Source of the DNA: Poa pratensis
Taxonomy: Eukaryota > Streptophyta > Magnoliopsida > Poales > Poaceae
NCBI GenBank assembly: GCA_947311845.1
Contig: CAMZMU010000034.1
Location: 84,242,317-84,306,316 of the forward strand
DNA: 64,000 nucleotides
Direction of reading: 5' to 3'
Shown piece by piece: positions 20,076 to 32,383 of this stretch. A program made the position numbers and the translations under genes. Positions within the stretch are counted from its first letter, which is position 1; every line of letters begins with the position of its first letter. The notes under the pieces are model-generated. The model was not told where the DNA came from. It searched no databases and saw only the letters and a list, made by a program, of their open reading frames with translations.

Positions 20076-22733
20076 TGCATGCTTTGTGCCTAGCTAAAAG
20101 GCGTTAAAGAAAAGCGCTTATGGGAGGCAACCCATTTTATTTTTCTGCAATTTTTCTTTTATTGAGTCAAGGAGTTTGTTTACTTCTGTAGCAACTCCTT
20201 TGTATCTTTATTTTCTCGCATTGTTGTGCCAAGAGTAGCCTCTAATGTTAAGATGATGCTTAATTTTGATTGCTGCGCAGAAACAGATTTTTGCTGTTCA
20301 CTGTACGAAATTCCTAAAATCACCAGATTGTTAATTAAATCTGAAATTTTTGTGCGTAATCTTTATGAATGTCTGAAACTTTCATTAGTTAGATTTTCGA
20401 TCTGAGCGTCGTAAGTGCCTCGAAAAAATTCGTCTTTGCGGACTGTTCTGTTTTAGACAGATTATGCCTTTTTATTTTGCATTCTCTCTTTTACTAGTGT
20501 TGAGTGAAATTTTTTTTGGGTGGAAGAGCTTCACATAACATCAGTGGCTGTAGCTAATGTTTAAAGTAACAAATCATATTGCGTCTTTATAGAACATGTG
20601 AATTTTTGATTATGCACTAACCCTCTAATGAGATCTACTTTGAGTTTGGTGTGACGGAAGTTTTCAAGGGTCAAGAGAGAAGGATGATATAATAGGATCA
20701 AGAAGAGTGAAGAGCTTAAGCTTGGGGAGGCTCCCATGGATCTCCCCAGCATATTTCAAGAAGACTCAAGCGTCTAAGCTTGGGGATGCCCAAGGCATCC
20801 CCTTCTTCATCGTCAAAATTATCAGGTCATCTCTAGTGAAACTATATTTTAATTCTTTCACATCATATGTGCTTTTCTTGGAGCGTCTGTGTGCTTTTAT
20901 TTTCAGTATTGCACTTTTATTTTCAATAAAGCTTGACTGGACCCTAGCATTCTTGATTGGGAGAGAGACACGCTCCGCTTTTTCATGAGAATACTCCTAT
21001 TCTTCACTTATATTTGTTGAGTATTCATATCTAGCGCTGTTCAGCTTTTAGCTCTTGTTTTCATGTATCTCTTGTCAGAGCTATTAGCTTTCTTTTGTAG
21101 AAAGTACTCTCTTGCTTCACTTATATTTGTTTGGAGAGTTGATGAAATAAATTGATTGGTGTTTGGTTGGTTCAGAAAATGTTGCATGTGGTAATTGGTA
21201 TAAGGAAAAACTTGCTTAATCTTGTAGATCACTAAAATGGATAACTTGATGCTTGTCAATTGTTTTGAGTTAACAAGTAGATCATGATTAAATTGTGCAT
21301 CACATGAGTTAAGCCTATTAGTGAAGAACTACCGTAAAGCTTGTTGAAAATTTGGTTTGCATCGGTGGTATCTCTAAGGTCTAGATATTTTCTAATAACA
21401 GGGTTTGGTTAACAAGGAAGACGGTATGAAGTCTTATAACGTTTGCAATATGTTTGTCATATAAAACTTGGTGTACGGGTTGATATTCTTGTTTGCTTAC
21501 ATAACCTTGCTAGCCTAAACTCTGTACTGAGAGGGAATGCTTCTCGTGCATCCAAATCCTTGAGCCAAAATCCATGCCATTTGTGTCCACCATAACTACC
21601 TATATGTGGTATTTCCTTGCCACTCCAAGTAAATTTTTCATGTGCTACCTTTAAATTATTCAAAATGTTATTATTCCCTTTTTGTGTCAATGTTTACTAG
21701 CTCATGAGGAATTAGTGTGGTTATTCTTTATTCTATTTGTTGAATGGACTTTTACACCTGGACTAGTGGCATATACATCCGCTTATCCAATAACTTGCAA
21801 AAAGAGCTGGCAACGGGGTGCCCAGTCCCAATTAATTACAACTTTAACCAATTAATTCTCTTCACACTTTTGCCCTGATTCATCAGTAAGCAATGACAAA
21901 CAGTGAAATACCTGAATGTGTGTAAACCAAAGAGAAAGAGGGATGATCTGCCTTGCTGGTAGAAATAACGTCCTTCATGGGAGCCGCTCTTAAAAGTCCG
22001 TTCGACAGGTAGAATACTGTTCTCACCCGCTACCATTCGTTGACAATTAACAAACACCTCTCAAAAATAGATACTCCTCCATGGTATGTGATTGATGGAA
22101 GGCACCCGAGGATTCGGTTAGCCATGGCTTGTGTTAGCAAGGTTGGGAGGAGTATCAAATATTTTATGCAATCTCTATATGCTTTCAAAAACCTAAAAGC
22201 TCTAGCACATGATTTAATCCCTGCTTCCCTCTGCGAAGGGCCTTTCTTTTACTTTTATGTTGAGTCAGTTTTCCTATTCTTTCTGTCTTCCACAAGCAAA
22301 CACTAGTGTCAACTTTGTTACAACATGCGTTATATGCAATGTATTGGACTTGTTATACTACTTTGTGTTGACAATATCCATGAGATAAATATGTTGAAAG
22401 TTGAAGCAAATGCTGAAACTAATTCTTCCTTTGTGTTGATTAAATACCTTTTATTAGAAACTATTGCTTTATGAGTTAACACTTATGCAAAACTGTTTGA
22501 TGCTTGTCTCGAAAGTACTATTCATGAAAACGTTTAGCTTGTGTGATTCATTGTTTACTCATTATCTATTTGGTAGCAAATTATAGACCATTGACTTGGA
22601 TCACTTCATTCATTTACATGTGCCTTGCAATATTATATGATCAAGATTATGATAGTAGCATGTCACCTCAAAAATTATTTTGTTTTTATCGTTTACCTAC
22701 TCGAGGACGAGTAGGAACTAAGCTTGGGGATGC
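20076..22733 (+). other. Non-coding interior of element A
   Basis: About 2.7 kb without a supported gene. The sequence is AT-rich and typical of the 3' interior of Sabrina/WHAM-like elements. Blocks such as TGGGAGGCAACCCA (about 20120) and AAGCTTGGGG(A/G)TGCC near 20715-20800 and again at 22720 recur. The last one, at 22719-22732, is the likely polypurine tract directly before the 3' LTR. I found no RT, integrase or envelope motif. Confidence 0.6.
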
Positions 22734-23946
22734 TGATACGTCTCAAACGTATCTATAATTTTTGATGTTCCATGCTTGTTTTATACCAATTGCTACATGT
22801 TTTGCATCTACTTTATATCACTTTTATACATTTTTTGGGACTAACCTATTAACAAGATGCCGAAGTGCCAGTTCCTGTTTTCTGCTGTTTTTGTATTCCA
22901 GAAAAGCTAGTCTGGAAATATTCTCGGAATTGGACGAAACTACACGGGGGTCCTATTTTTCCAGAACACGCCTGACGGAGCGAAGGAGCAGCAGAGGAGG
23001 GCCACCAGGAGGCCACACGCACCTAGGGCGCGGGCCCCCCTCTGCCGCGCCCTAGGGTGGTGTGGGCCCCTCGGGGGTCCGCAGCCGCCGCCCTTTCGCC
23101 TACTTATTCCCCCGACGCGAAAACCCTAAGTACCTGAGCAAATATCCACGAAAAGATCCAGAGACGCCGCCGTCGTCAACCCTAGCTCGGGAGGGTTCAG
23201 AACCTCTTCCCGGCACCCTGCCGGAGAGGGGAATCGTCACCGGAGGCTTCTACATCGCCATGCCTGCCTCCGGAGTGATGCGTGAGTAGTTCATCCTTGG
23301 ACTACGGGTCCATAGCAGTAGCTAGATGGTTGTCTCTCCACTTTGTGCCATCATGTTTAGATCTTGTGAGCTGCCCTACATGATCAAGATCATATTATTG
23401 TAATGCTACATGTTGTGTTTGCTGGGATCCGATGAATATTGAATATTATGTCAAGTTGATTATCAATCTATCTTATATGTTATTTAAGATCTTGCATGCT
23501 TTCCGTTACTCGTAGATGCTTTGGCCAAGTAGATGCTTGTAACTCCAAGAGAGAGTATTTATGCTAGATAGTGGGTTCATGTCTCCGTTTAACCTGGGAC
23601 AGTGACAGAAAGTTCTAAGGTTGTGGATGTGCTGTTGCCACTAGGGATAACCTAACGATGCTATGTCCACGGGCATATGTGTTTGTTTACATTACGCACT
23701 TTACTTAATGCAATTATCCGTTGCTTGCAACTTAATACCAACGGGGGACTCGGATGACAACCCGGCGGTGGATTATTAGTCATAGATGCTGTTGGATAAC
23801 GGTCTATGTATTATGTCGTAATGCCCAATTAAATATCATAGTAGTCAACATGTCATGTATATGCATTGTCATGCGCTCACTATTCATCAATTGCCCAGCT
23901 GTAATTTGTTCACCCAACATGTTAGTTATCTTTTATGGAGAGACAC
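22734..23946 (+). repeat. 3' LTR of element A, last ~390 bases missing
   Basis: It starts TGATACGTCTCAAACG after the purine tract and follows the 5' LTR from 23048 to GGAGAGACAC (23946). There it departs into a short copied segment and an inverted LTR. A CCCTCGGGGG/GGGCGCGGGCCCCC-rich block near 23010-23070 would be leader sequence. Confidence 0.75.
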
Positions 23947-23957
23947 CCAACATGTTG

Positions 23958-24169
23958 CAGGGAGTTCTGACTTGTTGACATGGAACCTGCACGCAAGACA
24001 ATCAAACTACTTTGCCCCAACGAAACAGTGAGGTTGTCAATCTCACCGGCTTGCTGAAAACAAAGGATTAAACGTATGGTGTGGAAAACAGTAGTAAATT
24101 GCAGAGAATGAAAAGGAACAGTGTTTGCAGTTGGTTGTATTATCAGTGTAAAAGAATGGACCGGGGTCC
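23958..24169 (-). repeat. Inverted element-A-type LTR, 3' part (continues at 35606)
   Basis: The reverse complement of this stretch matches 4254-4434 of the 5' LTR of A (GGACCCCGGTCCATTC through ACTCCCT). It is the 3' part of an LTR lying opposite to A. It lacks the final ~175 bases that precede CGTCATCA in A. Element C is inserted at 24169/24170; the LTR resumes at 35611. Confidence 0.75.
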
Positions 24170-24920
24170 TGTAACAGCCCAAAGCTGAGACCCTAAAAAC
24201 CTGTATAAATTTTTCACTTTTGTGTCCTCATTTGCATCATGGCATGCATGCATCATTGCATCCATTTAAATTGCTAAGCCACACACAATTTATTCTTGGC
24301 AATGTTGAAAACCAATAATGCAAAACTTGTCCCAACAAATTTCACAACAAGGAAGACAATCAAACTTGCACACAAAATTACTTGGACATCCATATTTGTC
24401 AAGGAAGTTCCAAGAGTTCACAATATTATTTTTGCACTTGCCCCAAATTGTTAAATAGCAACATTGGGAAAATTAGCAAAATTGCCTAAATAAAACGCTA
24501 TGAACAAAAGTTGTCAAAATTATTTTATTTGGCAACACCAAATTTTGTGGTGCCTCTACATGGTGTTGGGAGCCTCCCCAATTTTTTCCCAAATTTTTAT
24601 AAAATGTTTTGGTGCCCTAGTAAAATTCAGGATCTGAAAGAGAAGAAAAGACCCAGGCGGCGGTAGTACCACTGGGTTAAGCGGTACCACCGCCGGGAGC
24701 TACCGCCACCGCTACCGCAGCCGCTACCGCCAGAATCGGCGTCCGACGCGCTTGACCGGTACCAACTGGTACCGCTGCCGGTACCGCCGCCGGTACCGCC
24801 GAGGTGGGAAGAGCGAAACCAGACCACACCAGCGGTACCACCGCTGGGTTAAGCGGTAGTACCGCCGCTGCGGGATTTCAGCACGGCTTCGAGGCCCACT
24901 GCCCTGCCCTATCCACTCAC

Positions 24921-24952
<32 letters not shown>

Positions 24953-27382
24953 CCCCACAAGCTCCAAACGAGCCCGCCATGGCCGAGCTCGCCGCCGGAG
25001 ATTGAGCTAGGCCGAGCAAATCGAAGACCATAGGAAGTTGCACCTCGACGTCCTCTACCATTTCACCGAAGGAATCAGGCCAAGGCGTTGTACATTGCCC
25101 GGATTCGCGTTCTTCATCCGTGACGTGCGCCGCACTCCAAGCAAGTCGACGACGACTCCGACCCTCTTTTCCTTCGGCAAGCCTACCCACGAGTTCAGGG
25201 TGAGCATGCGAACCTTTCCATGTTTTTCCTCTCTCCCTCCTGCTCTCTACCTCAAATCCATCGAGGCTCGCCGTTGCACGGTTTCGGCGTGTGCATCGGA
25301 TAATCCGAGTCCAACTCTATCGGTTAATCCGGTTGACCTGTTCTGACTTTAATACAAACCTGTTCTTCCCAATCTTTGTAATCCGGTTACAAGTATGTTT
25401 AATCCCCCCCAAACCATGCATCTTCACATGTTCATGTCATTCATATGCAAAGTTACCCATAGGGTTCATCTATTGTAATCAACAAGTAAAGTTGAAGCAT
25501 TACTTAACTCCCCGGTATATTCGAGATGTGCCCCTTTTCGCATCCGAACTCCGTTTAAGTTGACTAGCTTGATTCATCCTTTTCTTGAGGATTTAAAATG
25601 ACATGACATCATTTCGTTTGCGCATTGCATTTGTTAGACATGTGTGGTGATTGATTGTTTCTTCCCGTGTTTTGTGCTCCGATAGATCAAGCAGACGGGG
25701 TTCCCCTCAATACCCCGCCGAGCCATACTACCAGCACCTTGATCAAGGCAAGCGTAATCCCCCCTCTGAGCATAGCTTATCCTATGTTTCCGCAAATATT
25801 TTCTCCACTATAATATTGCATGCGGTTCTAAATGTCAACTTTTGTCGGATTAGAGTATCCTATAGTTGCATTAATTCCCTATGCCAATATCTGTTTCCCC
25901 TCCTATTATCCATAGGTTTGTGTTGTTGGCCTGAGATACTAAACTATGCTATGTGATGCTTAGCCATGCCTAGTTATATGCATAGCTGTACGATGGATAT
26001 GTGTTGTTGGAAACAGGTGTGAAATGTGATGATGATGGTGGAGAAATGTGGTGACAGGTGATAAGATGCTAAAAGGTGGGGATGAGAGGCCACTGTGGTT
26101 GTGGTGCTTTGTCTCGTTCTCGCCGCCTAGGTGCGAGTTCTTTACCTCCCGAACCAAGACTGAGCGTGCAACCATGCGTGAGGCCTATGCATTCGCAGTG
26201 CAGGAACCCTCATAGACTAAATAACTCGAGCGGGGCTAGCCAGGGTCCTCTAGTTCGGGCTTCCATTTGCGCGTGCGTGATGATGGTGGTTGAACTGGGA
26301 TGAGGATGGTGGTGTTAGGAAAATGAGTGGCTGTGGGGCGGGGTGTTGTGATCCTGGCAGTCCTACCGCCACTGATGATCCTGGAAAGTCCTTAACGAGG
26401 GAGAAGTCGACACCGTTCCCACCCAGCCGGCTTTCCAAGGAAGAGAGCTAATGCGCAGGTAATGGGCCGGACGGTACGCGTGGCAAACATTTGTACACCC
26501 CTGCAGGGTTAAATCTTTTCGAAAAGCCGTGTCCACGGTTAAGGACGACTTGGGAAGGACGATAAGATCATAGAATAACTTTAACGGAATGATTAAAAAC
26601 TGGGTACTAGAGGTACCACTCAAGATTGTAAGGTGAGCTTCCTCGAGGGTGATTCGGGGAGGTGCCTTTGATGAACAGGTACAATGGTTGATGATGGTAT
26701 GTTGAGAAGGTGATGAAAGAAAGAGTACTTCTTACCTCTTTTGAAAATACTCTGATAGTCGATGCCTTTGAGTTATGTTTTATAAATAAAATCAGCTTTA
26801 TGCAAAACAGCCATAAAACTTTGAAAGCCTCATCGAGCTAAAGCTCTATATTAATCTTGCGAGTTCGTCGAACTCAACGTCGTTTGTTTTGTTTCAGAGG
26901 AGGACTTCACCGACCTCGAAGGTGGGTTCTTTGTGGACGTCGACGAGTAGTCTGGGGTTCCCAGGTGGCAGCTTGGGACATCCGGAACAGCTGGCGCTGT
27001 GATGTTTATCTGTAGGCCTCTTAGGCCATTTTGGATCTTGTTGTTTAGAACAACCTAATTTGCTTCCGCTTGATGTAATGTTGGGTCTGTGACCTCTGGT
27101 TGTCATTTGCTATCTTTCTCTATTATAAGAGTTGAACTATATGATTTGTGTCGTAGAGTCTGTGATGTGCCAGTTGTTCCACAAGTCTTGGTCTCTCTAT
27201 TATGCATTGAGGGTTGTGCCTGTGTTAAGGCATCAATCGGGGTGTTGCGTTGCCGATGATCCATTCCGAGCAACGCCTGCCAAAGGTTTTGGCCGGGGAT
27301 TGGTAAACCCGTAACCTCCGGTTGTATCGCTTAACCGGTGACACACAGCATCACTGTATAACAGTCAGGTCAGGGCGCCACA
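24170..27382 (+). repeat. 5' LTR of element C
   Basis: It starts TGTAACAGCCCAAAGCTG and ends GGTCAGGGCGCCACA. Inside are a GC-rich block of GGTACCACCGC/GCTACCGC words (about 24655-24860), a CT microsatellite at 24912-24948, and AT-rich U5-like sequence. It matches the 3' LTR closely, most differences being one-base length changes in runs. Confidence 0.85.
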
Positions 27383-27385
27383 AGT

Positions 27386-27397
27386 TGGTATCAGAGC
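27386..27397 (+). promoter_or_regulatory. Primer binding site of element C (initiator tRNA-Met)
   Basis: TGGTATCAGAGC is the standard plant retrotransposon site complementary to the 3' end of initiator tRNA-Met. It lies three bases after the LTR end. Confidence 0.85.
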
Positions 27398-27945
27398 AGT
27401 ACTGCCTGTAGGAAACCCTTCTACTGGTCGATGTTGAGTCTAGTGTTTGTGAAAATATTTTAACCTAAAAATGAGTTGTGAAAACCATCTTAGGATTCTT
27501 TTTACTCCTTATCTGGTTACCCTCTAATCTCGGAGCAATCTTACCTCGATTTGATTAAAGGTTTTACTTCTCACCTGTTACTTCAAAATGATTAGAAACG
27601 GGGTGGGTTCGACCTTTAGTGTTATGTGTCACGTTGCTCCCGCTGCGTTGCAATCCCAAATCAACTCAGATGTTTCTACCAAGTCTAATCTTTGATCCTT
27701 TCTTTGGGTTTTAACCCACGGACTTGAACATAAGGTCCCGGATTGTGCCAACTAGAGTGTGTTAAGTTGTGATTTCTTAACTCTCACTAGTAGCACATGA
27801 TGCTGATCTTTGACCCAAGTTCTATCTTGTTGTTTTCCTTCTCGCAAAGTATTATCGTCCCTAGTCTGTGTACTTGTGTAGACGCTAATGCTATTGTTCG
27901 ACCATTCGGAGAAAGATACTAACTGTGTCATTGTCAAATCTCCAG

Positions 27946-28930
27946 AATGGCTCGAGGAGGTCGTGGAGGCCGTGGTGGTCGCGGTAACCACAATGATGAT
28001 GAGGATGATCTGCCGCCACCACCCTCGATGGCTGAGGTCTTGATGGCCATTGAGGAGAACCGTGGGCGCAATGAGCGCTTGCTGGACAGTTGGTGCAGCA
28101 GAATGCACGGAGGAACGAGTGCAACACTCTCACTGAGTTCCTGCGCTCGCAGCCACCCACTTTGCTGATGCTAAGGAGCCACTGGAAGCTGATGATTGGC
28201 TTCGTGCTTTGGAGCGCAAGTTCTCCGCGCTTCATGTCCCATTGGCTGAGCAAGTCAACTTTGCCACCTATCTCTTGGTTGGTGCTGCTGGCTGTTGGTG
28301 GGAAGCCATGTGGCTTTGTTTCCAGCCAACCATGTCTTCACCTGGGCTGATTTCCGCACTGCCTTCCGTGCGGAGTACATTCCCAGCCGATCATGGACTT
28401 GAAGAGGAGGGAGTTCCTGGATTTGCAACAGGGACGGATGGACCTCCGCACTTATGGTCGTGAGTTCAACCATCTCTCTCGTTACGCCCCAAGGGACGTG
28501 ACCAATGATGCTGACAAGCAAGAGCTGTTCCGCAAGGGTCTGACTCCGCAGCTCCGCTATGAGTTGCCCTTCAGGTTCCAGACCTATCAGGAGCTGTTCA
28601 ACCAGGCTTTCACTCTGAGCAAGGAAGAAAGGAACTTGAAGCTTCCAAGAGGCCCGCACATGGGGACCACCAGAGTTCCTCGGGTTCTGAGAGCAAGAAG
28701 CGCAGGGTGTTTGTCCCTACAGCGCCGTACCTCGTGCTCCCTTCATGCCGAGGCAGCAGGATACAGGCCACCTCCTCCGCGCCCACTACTTCGACACTTG
28801 GGATAGGCGGAAGTGGGTACCGTCCTATGCTACCTGCTCCACCTGGACTCACTTGCTACACCTGTGGCCAGGCTGGCCACTACTCCAGGGAGTGCCCCCA
28901 GAAGGCACCTCTCGCGATAACTCCTGCACG
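27946..28930 (+). pseudogene. gag: Element C gag with zinc knuckle, several frameshifts
   Basis: The start MARGGRGGRGGRGNHNDDED at 27946 is Arg/Gly-rich. The gag core can be followed through three frames: WLRALERKFSALHVPLAEQ near 28195-28250, LDLQQGRMDLRTYGREFNHL near 28420-28480 and FRKGLTPQLRYELPF near 28530-28570. A CCHC knuckle CYTCGQAGHYSRECP lies near 28857-28903. At least three one- or two-base breaks interrupt it. Confidence 0.7.
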
Positions 28931-29348
28931 AGCCCCTGCCACTCCAACTGGCAAGGCTGGACCTATTGTGCGTGGTCGCCTGAACCACGTCTCTGCTGAA
29001 GAAGCTGAAGAGGACCCCGGCGTTCTTATGGGTGAGTTACGAATCAACGGCAATACAGCTACAGTTTTGTTTGACTCTGGAGCATCGCATTCATTCATAT
29101 CCATAGCTTTTGCAAAAGACCACAAAATACCGTTCGAGAAAATGAGCCATCCCTTGGTGATTGCCACTCCTGGTTCCAAATGGCAAACCGATGGGGTTAC
29201 TCCTGAGGTCCAGATTAATATAGGTTCCTTGTCTTTTCCTTATGCCTTGGTAGCTCTGAAGTCCAAAGGCATTGATGTCATACTGGGCATGAACTGGCTA
29301 ACCAAATACCAGGCTAATCTCGACTGTGCGCCAAGACCATTACTGTGA
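28930..29348 (+). CDS. Element C aspartic protease domain
   Basis: In the frame 28707-29348, FDSGASHSFISIAFA near 29068-29112 is the retropepsin core with DSGA, and VILGMNWLTKYQANLDC near 29277-29330 is the distal motif. The frame breaks at about 29330-29345, between protease and RT. Confidence 0.8.
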
Positions 29349-29499
29349 CCGCTCCTTCCGGTGACATTGTGAAGTATTGGCCTGCAACATCAATACCTCC
29401 GTCCGCCATCGTACCCGCTCACCTGAGATCTCCTTTGCTTTATGGAAGGCGAATCCCCTCCTGAAATCCAGGACATACACGTGGTGTGTGACTTCCCGG

Positions 29500-30340
29500 A
29501 TGTGTTCCCGGAAGATTGCCTGGCATGCCTCCTGACCGAAGTGTGGAGTTTGTCATAGAGCTACTTCCCGGTACCGCTCCAATTTCCAAGAAGCCCTACC
29601 GTATGCCGGTGGAAGAGTTGGCTCTGTTGAAAGAGCAAATTGATCAGCTGTTAGCTAAGGAGTTCATCCAGCCTAGCAGTTCACCTTGGGGTTGTCCGGT
29701 ACTCTTTGTCAAGAAGAGGGATTCTACCGTGCCTCGTCTAGTCTCTGACTATCGACCGTTGAATGCGGTGACAATCAAGAACAAGTATCCTATTCCTCGC
29801 ATCAATGATCTGTTGGATCAGTTAGCTGGTGCAACGGTATTCTCCAAGATGGATCTGAGGTCAGGCTACCATCAGATAAAAATCAGAAAGGAGGATATTC
29901 CAAAGACGGCATTTGTTACTCGTTATGGCTCATATGAGTATACCGTCATGTCCTTTGGTCTCACAAATGCCCAGCTACTTTCATGAGGCTCATGAACTCT
30001 GTCTTCATGGATTATCTTGACAAGTTTGTCGTCATTTACATTGATGACATCTCATCTATTCCAAAACCAATGAAGAGCATGAGGAACATCTTCGTTTGGT
30101 TCTGACAAGACTTCGAGAACACCGCCTCTATGCCAAGTTCTCCAAGTGTGAGTTTTGGTTGGATAATCTCATCTTCCTTGGTCATGTGATATCCGCTAAT
30201 GGTGTGGCTGTCATTCCTGACAAGATTCAGTCCATTTGGATTGGAAAACTCCAATGTCAGTCAAGGACATCGTAGCTTTCTCGGATTGGCGGGTTACTAC
30301 CGCCGATTCATCGAAGGTTTCTCCAAGATAGCCAAGGCCT
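29500..30340 (+). pseudogene. Element C reverse transcriptase, frameshifted
   Basis: Frame 29516-29986 holds the RT N-terminal part: [36 protein letters not shown] and [16 protein letters not shown] (first metal-binding Asp). The catalytic IYIDD motif follows at about 30035-30050 in a different frame, directly before a one-base loss. Further family sequence can be traced to about 30340 (GYYRRFIEGFSKIA) in yet another frame. All catalytic residues are encoded but not in one frame. Confidence 0.8.
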
Positions 30341-30419
30341 GACTGACCTTCTCAAGAAGGATAAAAAGTTTGTATGGTCGGCCGAAGCTGAAGAGAGTTT
30401 CAAACACTGAAAGCCAAGC

Positions 30420-30830
30420 TCACGTCCGCTCCTGTGCTTGTCCTGCCGGACAAGCAAGGATTTCGTCGTCTTCTGTGACGCCTCTCTACAAGGCTTGGGC
30501 TGTGTGCTAATGCAAGATGGCCATGTGGTGGCTATGCTTCTCGCCAACTTAAGCCGCATGAGCTCAACTACCCAACTCATGATCTAGAACTTGCCGCGGT
30601 GGTCTATGCTTTGAAGCAATGGAGACCATACCTGTTTGGTAACCGTTGCGAGATCTTCTCGGATCACAAGAGTCTGAAGTACCTCTTCACCCAGCCGGAT
30701 TTAAATCTCAGGCAAAGGCGTTGGTTGGAGTTAATCACGGACTACAATGTGAGTCTGAACTATCAACCCGGCAAAGCAAACGTCGTGGCTGACGCGCTAA
30801 GTCGGAAGTCTATTGCAACAATCTGATGAT
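30420..30830 (+). pseudogene. Element C RNase H region
   Basis: Frame 30599-30826 encodes [47 protein letters not shown] and [12 protein letters not shown], the C-terminal half of the Ty3-type RNase H. The N-terminal half ([11 protein letters not shown], about 30465-30500) is in another frame after small losses. Confidence 0.75.
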
Positions 30831-31079
30831 TGAAAGGCCCAACCTGCCCTCATGAAGAGTTCGCCCGTTTGAACTGGAAATTGTTCCCTCGGCTACCTTG
30901 CAAATCTGGAGATCAAATCTACTCTTGTAGACCAGATTAAGGATGCTCAAACTCGTGACAAGGGTATTCAGAAAATCAAGAGAACATTGCTAGCGGGAAG
31001 GCAAAATGTTTTTCTGTCAATGAATCCGGAGTTGTTTATTTTGGTGACCGCTTGGTTGTGCCAAAGAAACAAAATTGAG

Positions 31080-32347
31080 GGCTGATCCTCCAAGAAGCTC
31101 ATGAATCTCCTCTCTCTATTCATCCCGGTAGTACCAAGATGTACCAAGACCTTCGACCACTATTCTGGTGGACTCGTATGAAACGAGAAATTGCCAAGTA
31201 TGTTGCTGAATGCGACACTGTCGACGGGTAAAGGCTGAACATCAAAGACCTGCCGGCACTCTTCGCCCTATTGCAGTCCCCGAGTGGAAATGGGATGAAA
31301 TTGGTATGGACTTCATCACCGGGTTTCCCGATCTCAAAAGGGCAACAATGCAATTGGGTAATCATTGATCGTCTTTCCAAGGTTGCTCACTTCCTACCAG
31401 TCCGTGATGATATACGGGCAAGTCAACTTGCTGACTTATATTTGGCTCGTATTGTTCCATTGCATGGGGTCCCTCTGAGGATCATATCGGACCGTGGAAG
31501 TATCTTTGTCTCCAAGTTTTGGCAGAGTTTCCAAACTGCTATGGGGTCCCGTCTCAACTTCAGTACCGCCTACCATCCTCAAACTGATGGTCAGACCGAA
31601 AGAGTGAACCAAGTTTGGAAGACATGCTTCGGGCATGTGTAATCTCTTTTGGCAAGGGTTGGGAAAAGTATCTCCCTTTCGCGGAGTTCTCCTACAACAA
31701 TAGCTATCAAGCTAGTCTGGGCATGGCTCCATTCGAGGCTTTATGGAAGAAAATGCCGCACTCCTCTAAATTGGTCCGAGACCGGAGAGAGAGCACTCTT
31801 TGGTCCGGATGTGATCAATGAAGCTGAGGAGAAGGTTCGAATCATAAGAGAGAATCTGAAGATTGCTCAGTCTAGGCAGAAGAGCTACTATGATAAGCAC
31901 CATCAGGAAATTCACTATGAAATTGGTGATAAAGCTTATCTCCGTGTCTCTCCCCTTCGTGGCGTTCGCCGCTTCGGAATCAAAGGGAAATTGGCACCTC
32001 GCTATGTTGGCCCTTTCACCGTTCTGGCCAAGCGAGGAGATCTTTCTTATCAATTGGAGTTACCGGTCAAATTCCCAAATGTACATGATGTGTTTCATGT
32101 CTCCCAACTTCGCCGGTGTTTCAAGGATCCTATCCATGGGGTCAATCATGAAGAGCTAGATCTCCAGGAAGACCTCACTTATCGTGAGCATCCTATCCGT
32201 GTCTTGGATGAAGCTGAAAGAAAGACCCGGAACAAGACTACCAAGTTCCTCAAAGTTCAATGGTCTCATCATTCCGAGGAAGAAGCAACTTGGGAACGAG
32301 AGTCTAGTCTTCGTGAGGAGTATCCCGACTTCTTCTCGCAATCTTAG
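31080..32347 (+). pseudogene. Element C integrase and chromodomain
   Basis: The zinc domain (HESPLSIHPGSTKMYQDL, then a broken CDTV...C) lies near 31095-31240. The core follows with [31 protein letters not shown] and YHPQTDGQTERVNQ near 31360-31610, interrupted by a shift near 31640-31650. The frame 31649-32347 carries the GPY-type module (KLAPRYVGPFTVLAKRGD) and the chromodomain PIRVLDEAERKTRNKTTKF followed by VQWSHHSEEEATWE near 32185-32300. The chromodomain would steer integration to particular chromatin. Confidence 0.8.
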
Positions 32348-32383
32348 AATCTCGGGGCGAGATTCCTGTAAGGAGGGTAGAGT

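Larger units (their letters stand above)
3328..23946 (+). mobile_element. Element A: gypsy LTR retrotransposon, Sabrina/WHAM-like, no pol
   Basis: This forward element has a truncated 5' LTR (3328-4608), tRNA-Asp-type primer site, gag, aspartic protease, a long non-coding interior, a purine-rich AAGCTTGGGGATGC tract and a 3' LTR beginning TGATACGTCTC at 22734. LTR start, primer site and gag type fit the Athila-related Sabrina/WHAM group of Triticeae; the family name is from memory and tentative. No RT, RNase H or integrase motif is visible in its own sequence, so it would depend on partners. Element B is inserted in gag. Both outer LTR ends are missing. Confidence 0.75.

Noticed and set aside
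22040..22306. Short forward frame in element A interior
   Set aside because: No family resemblance; lies in sequence typical of the non-coding interior.
20076..22733. Hidden RT, integrase or envelope gene in element A
   Set aside because: No catalytic motif or membrane segment was seen in any frame, only short unrelated open frames.
27386..27400. Possible tRNA gene
   Set aside because: TGGTATCAGAGC is the primer site of element C; no cloverleaf is present. I saw no tRNA or rRNA gene in the window.
11084..32347. Endogenous pararetrovirus or other integrated virus
   Set aside because: All pol sequences sit between LTRs with target duplications and have gypsy-type order with integrase; no movement or coat protein was seen.
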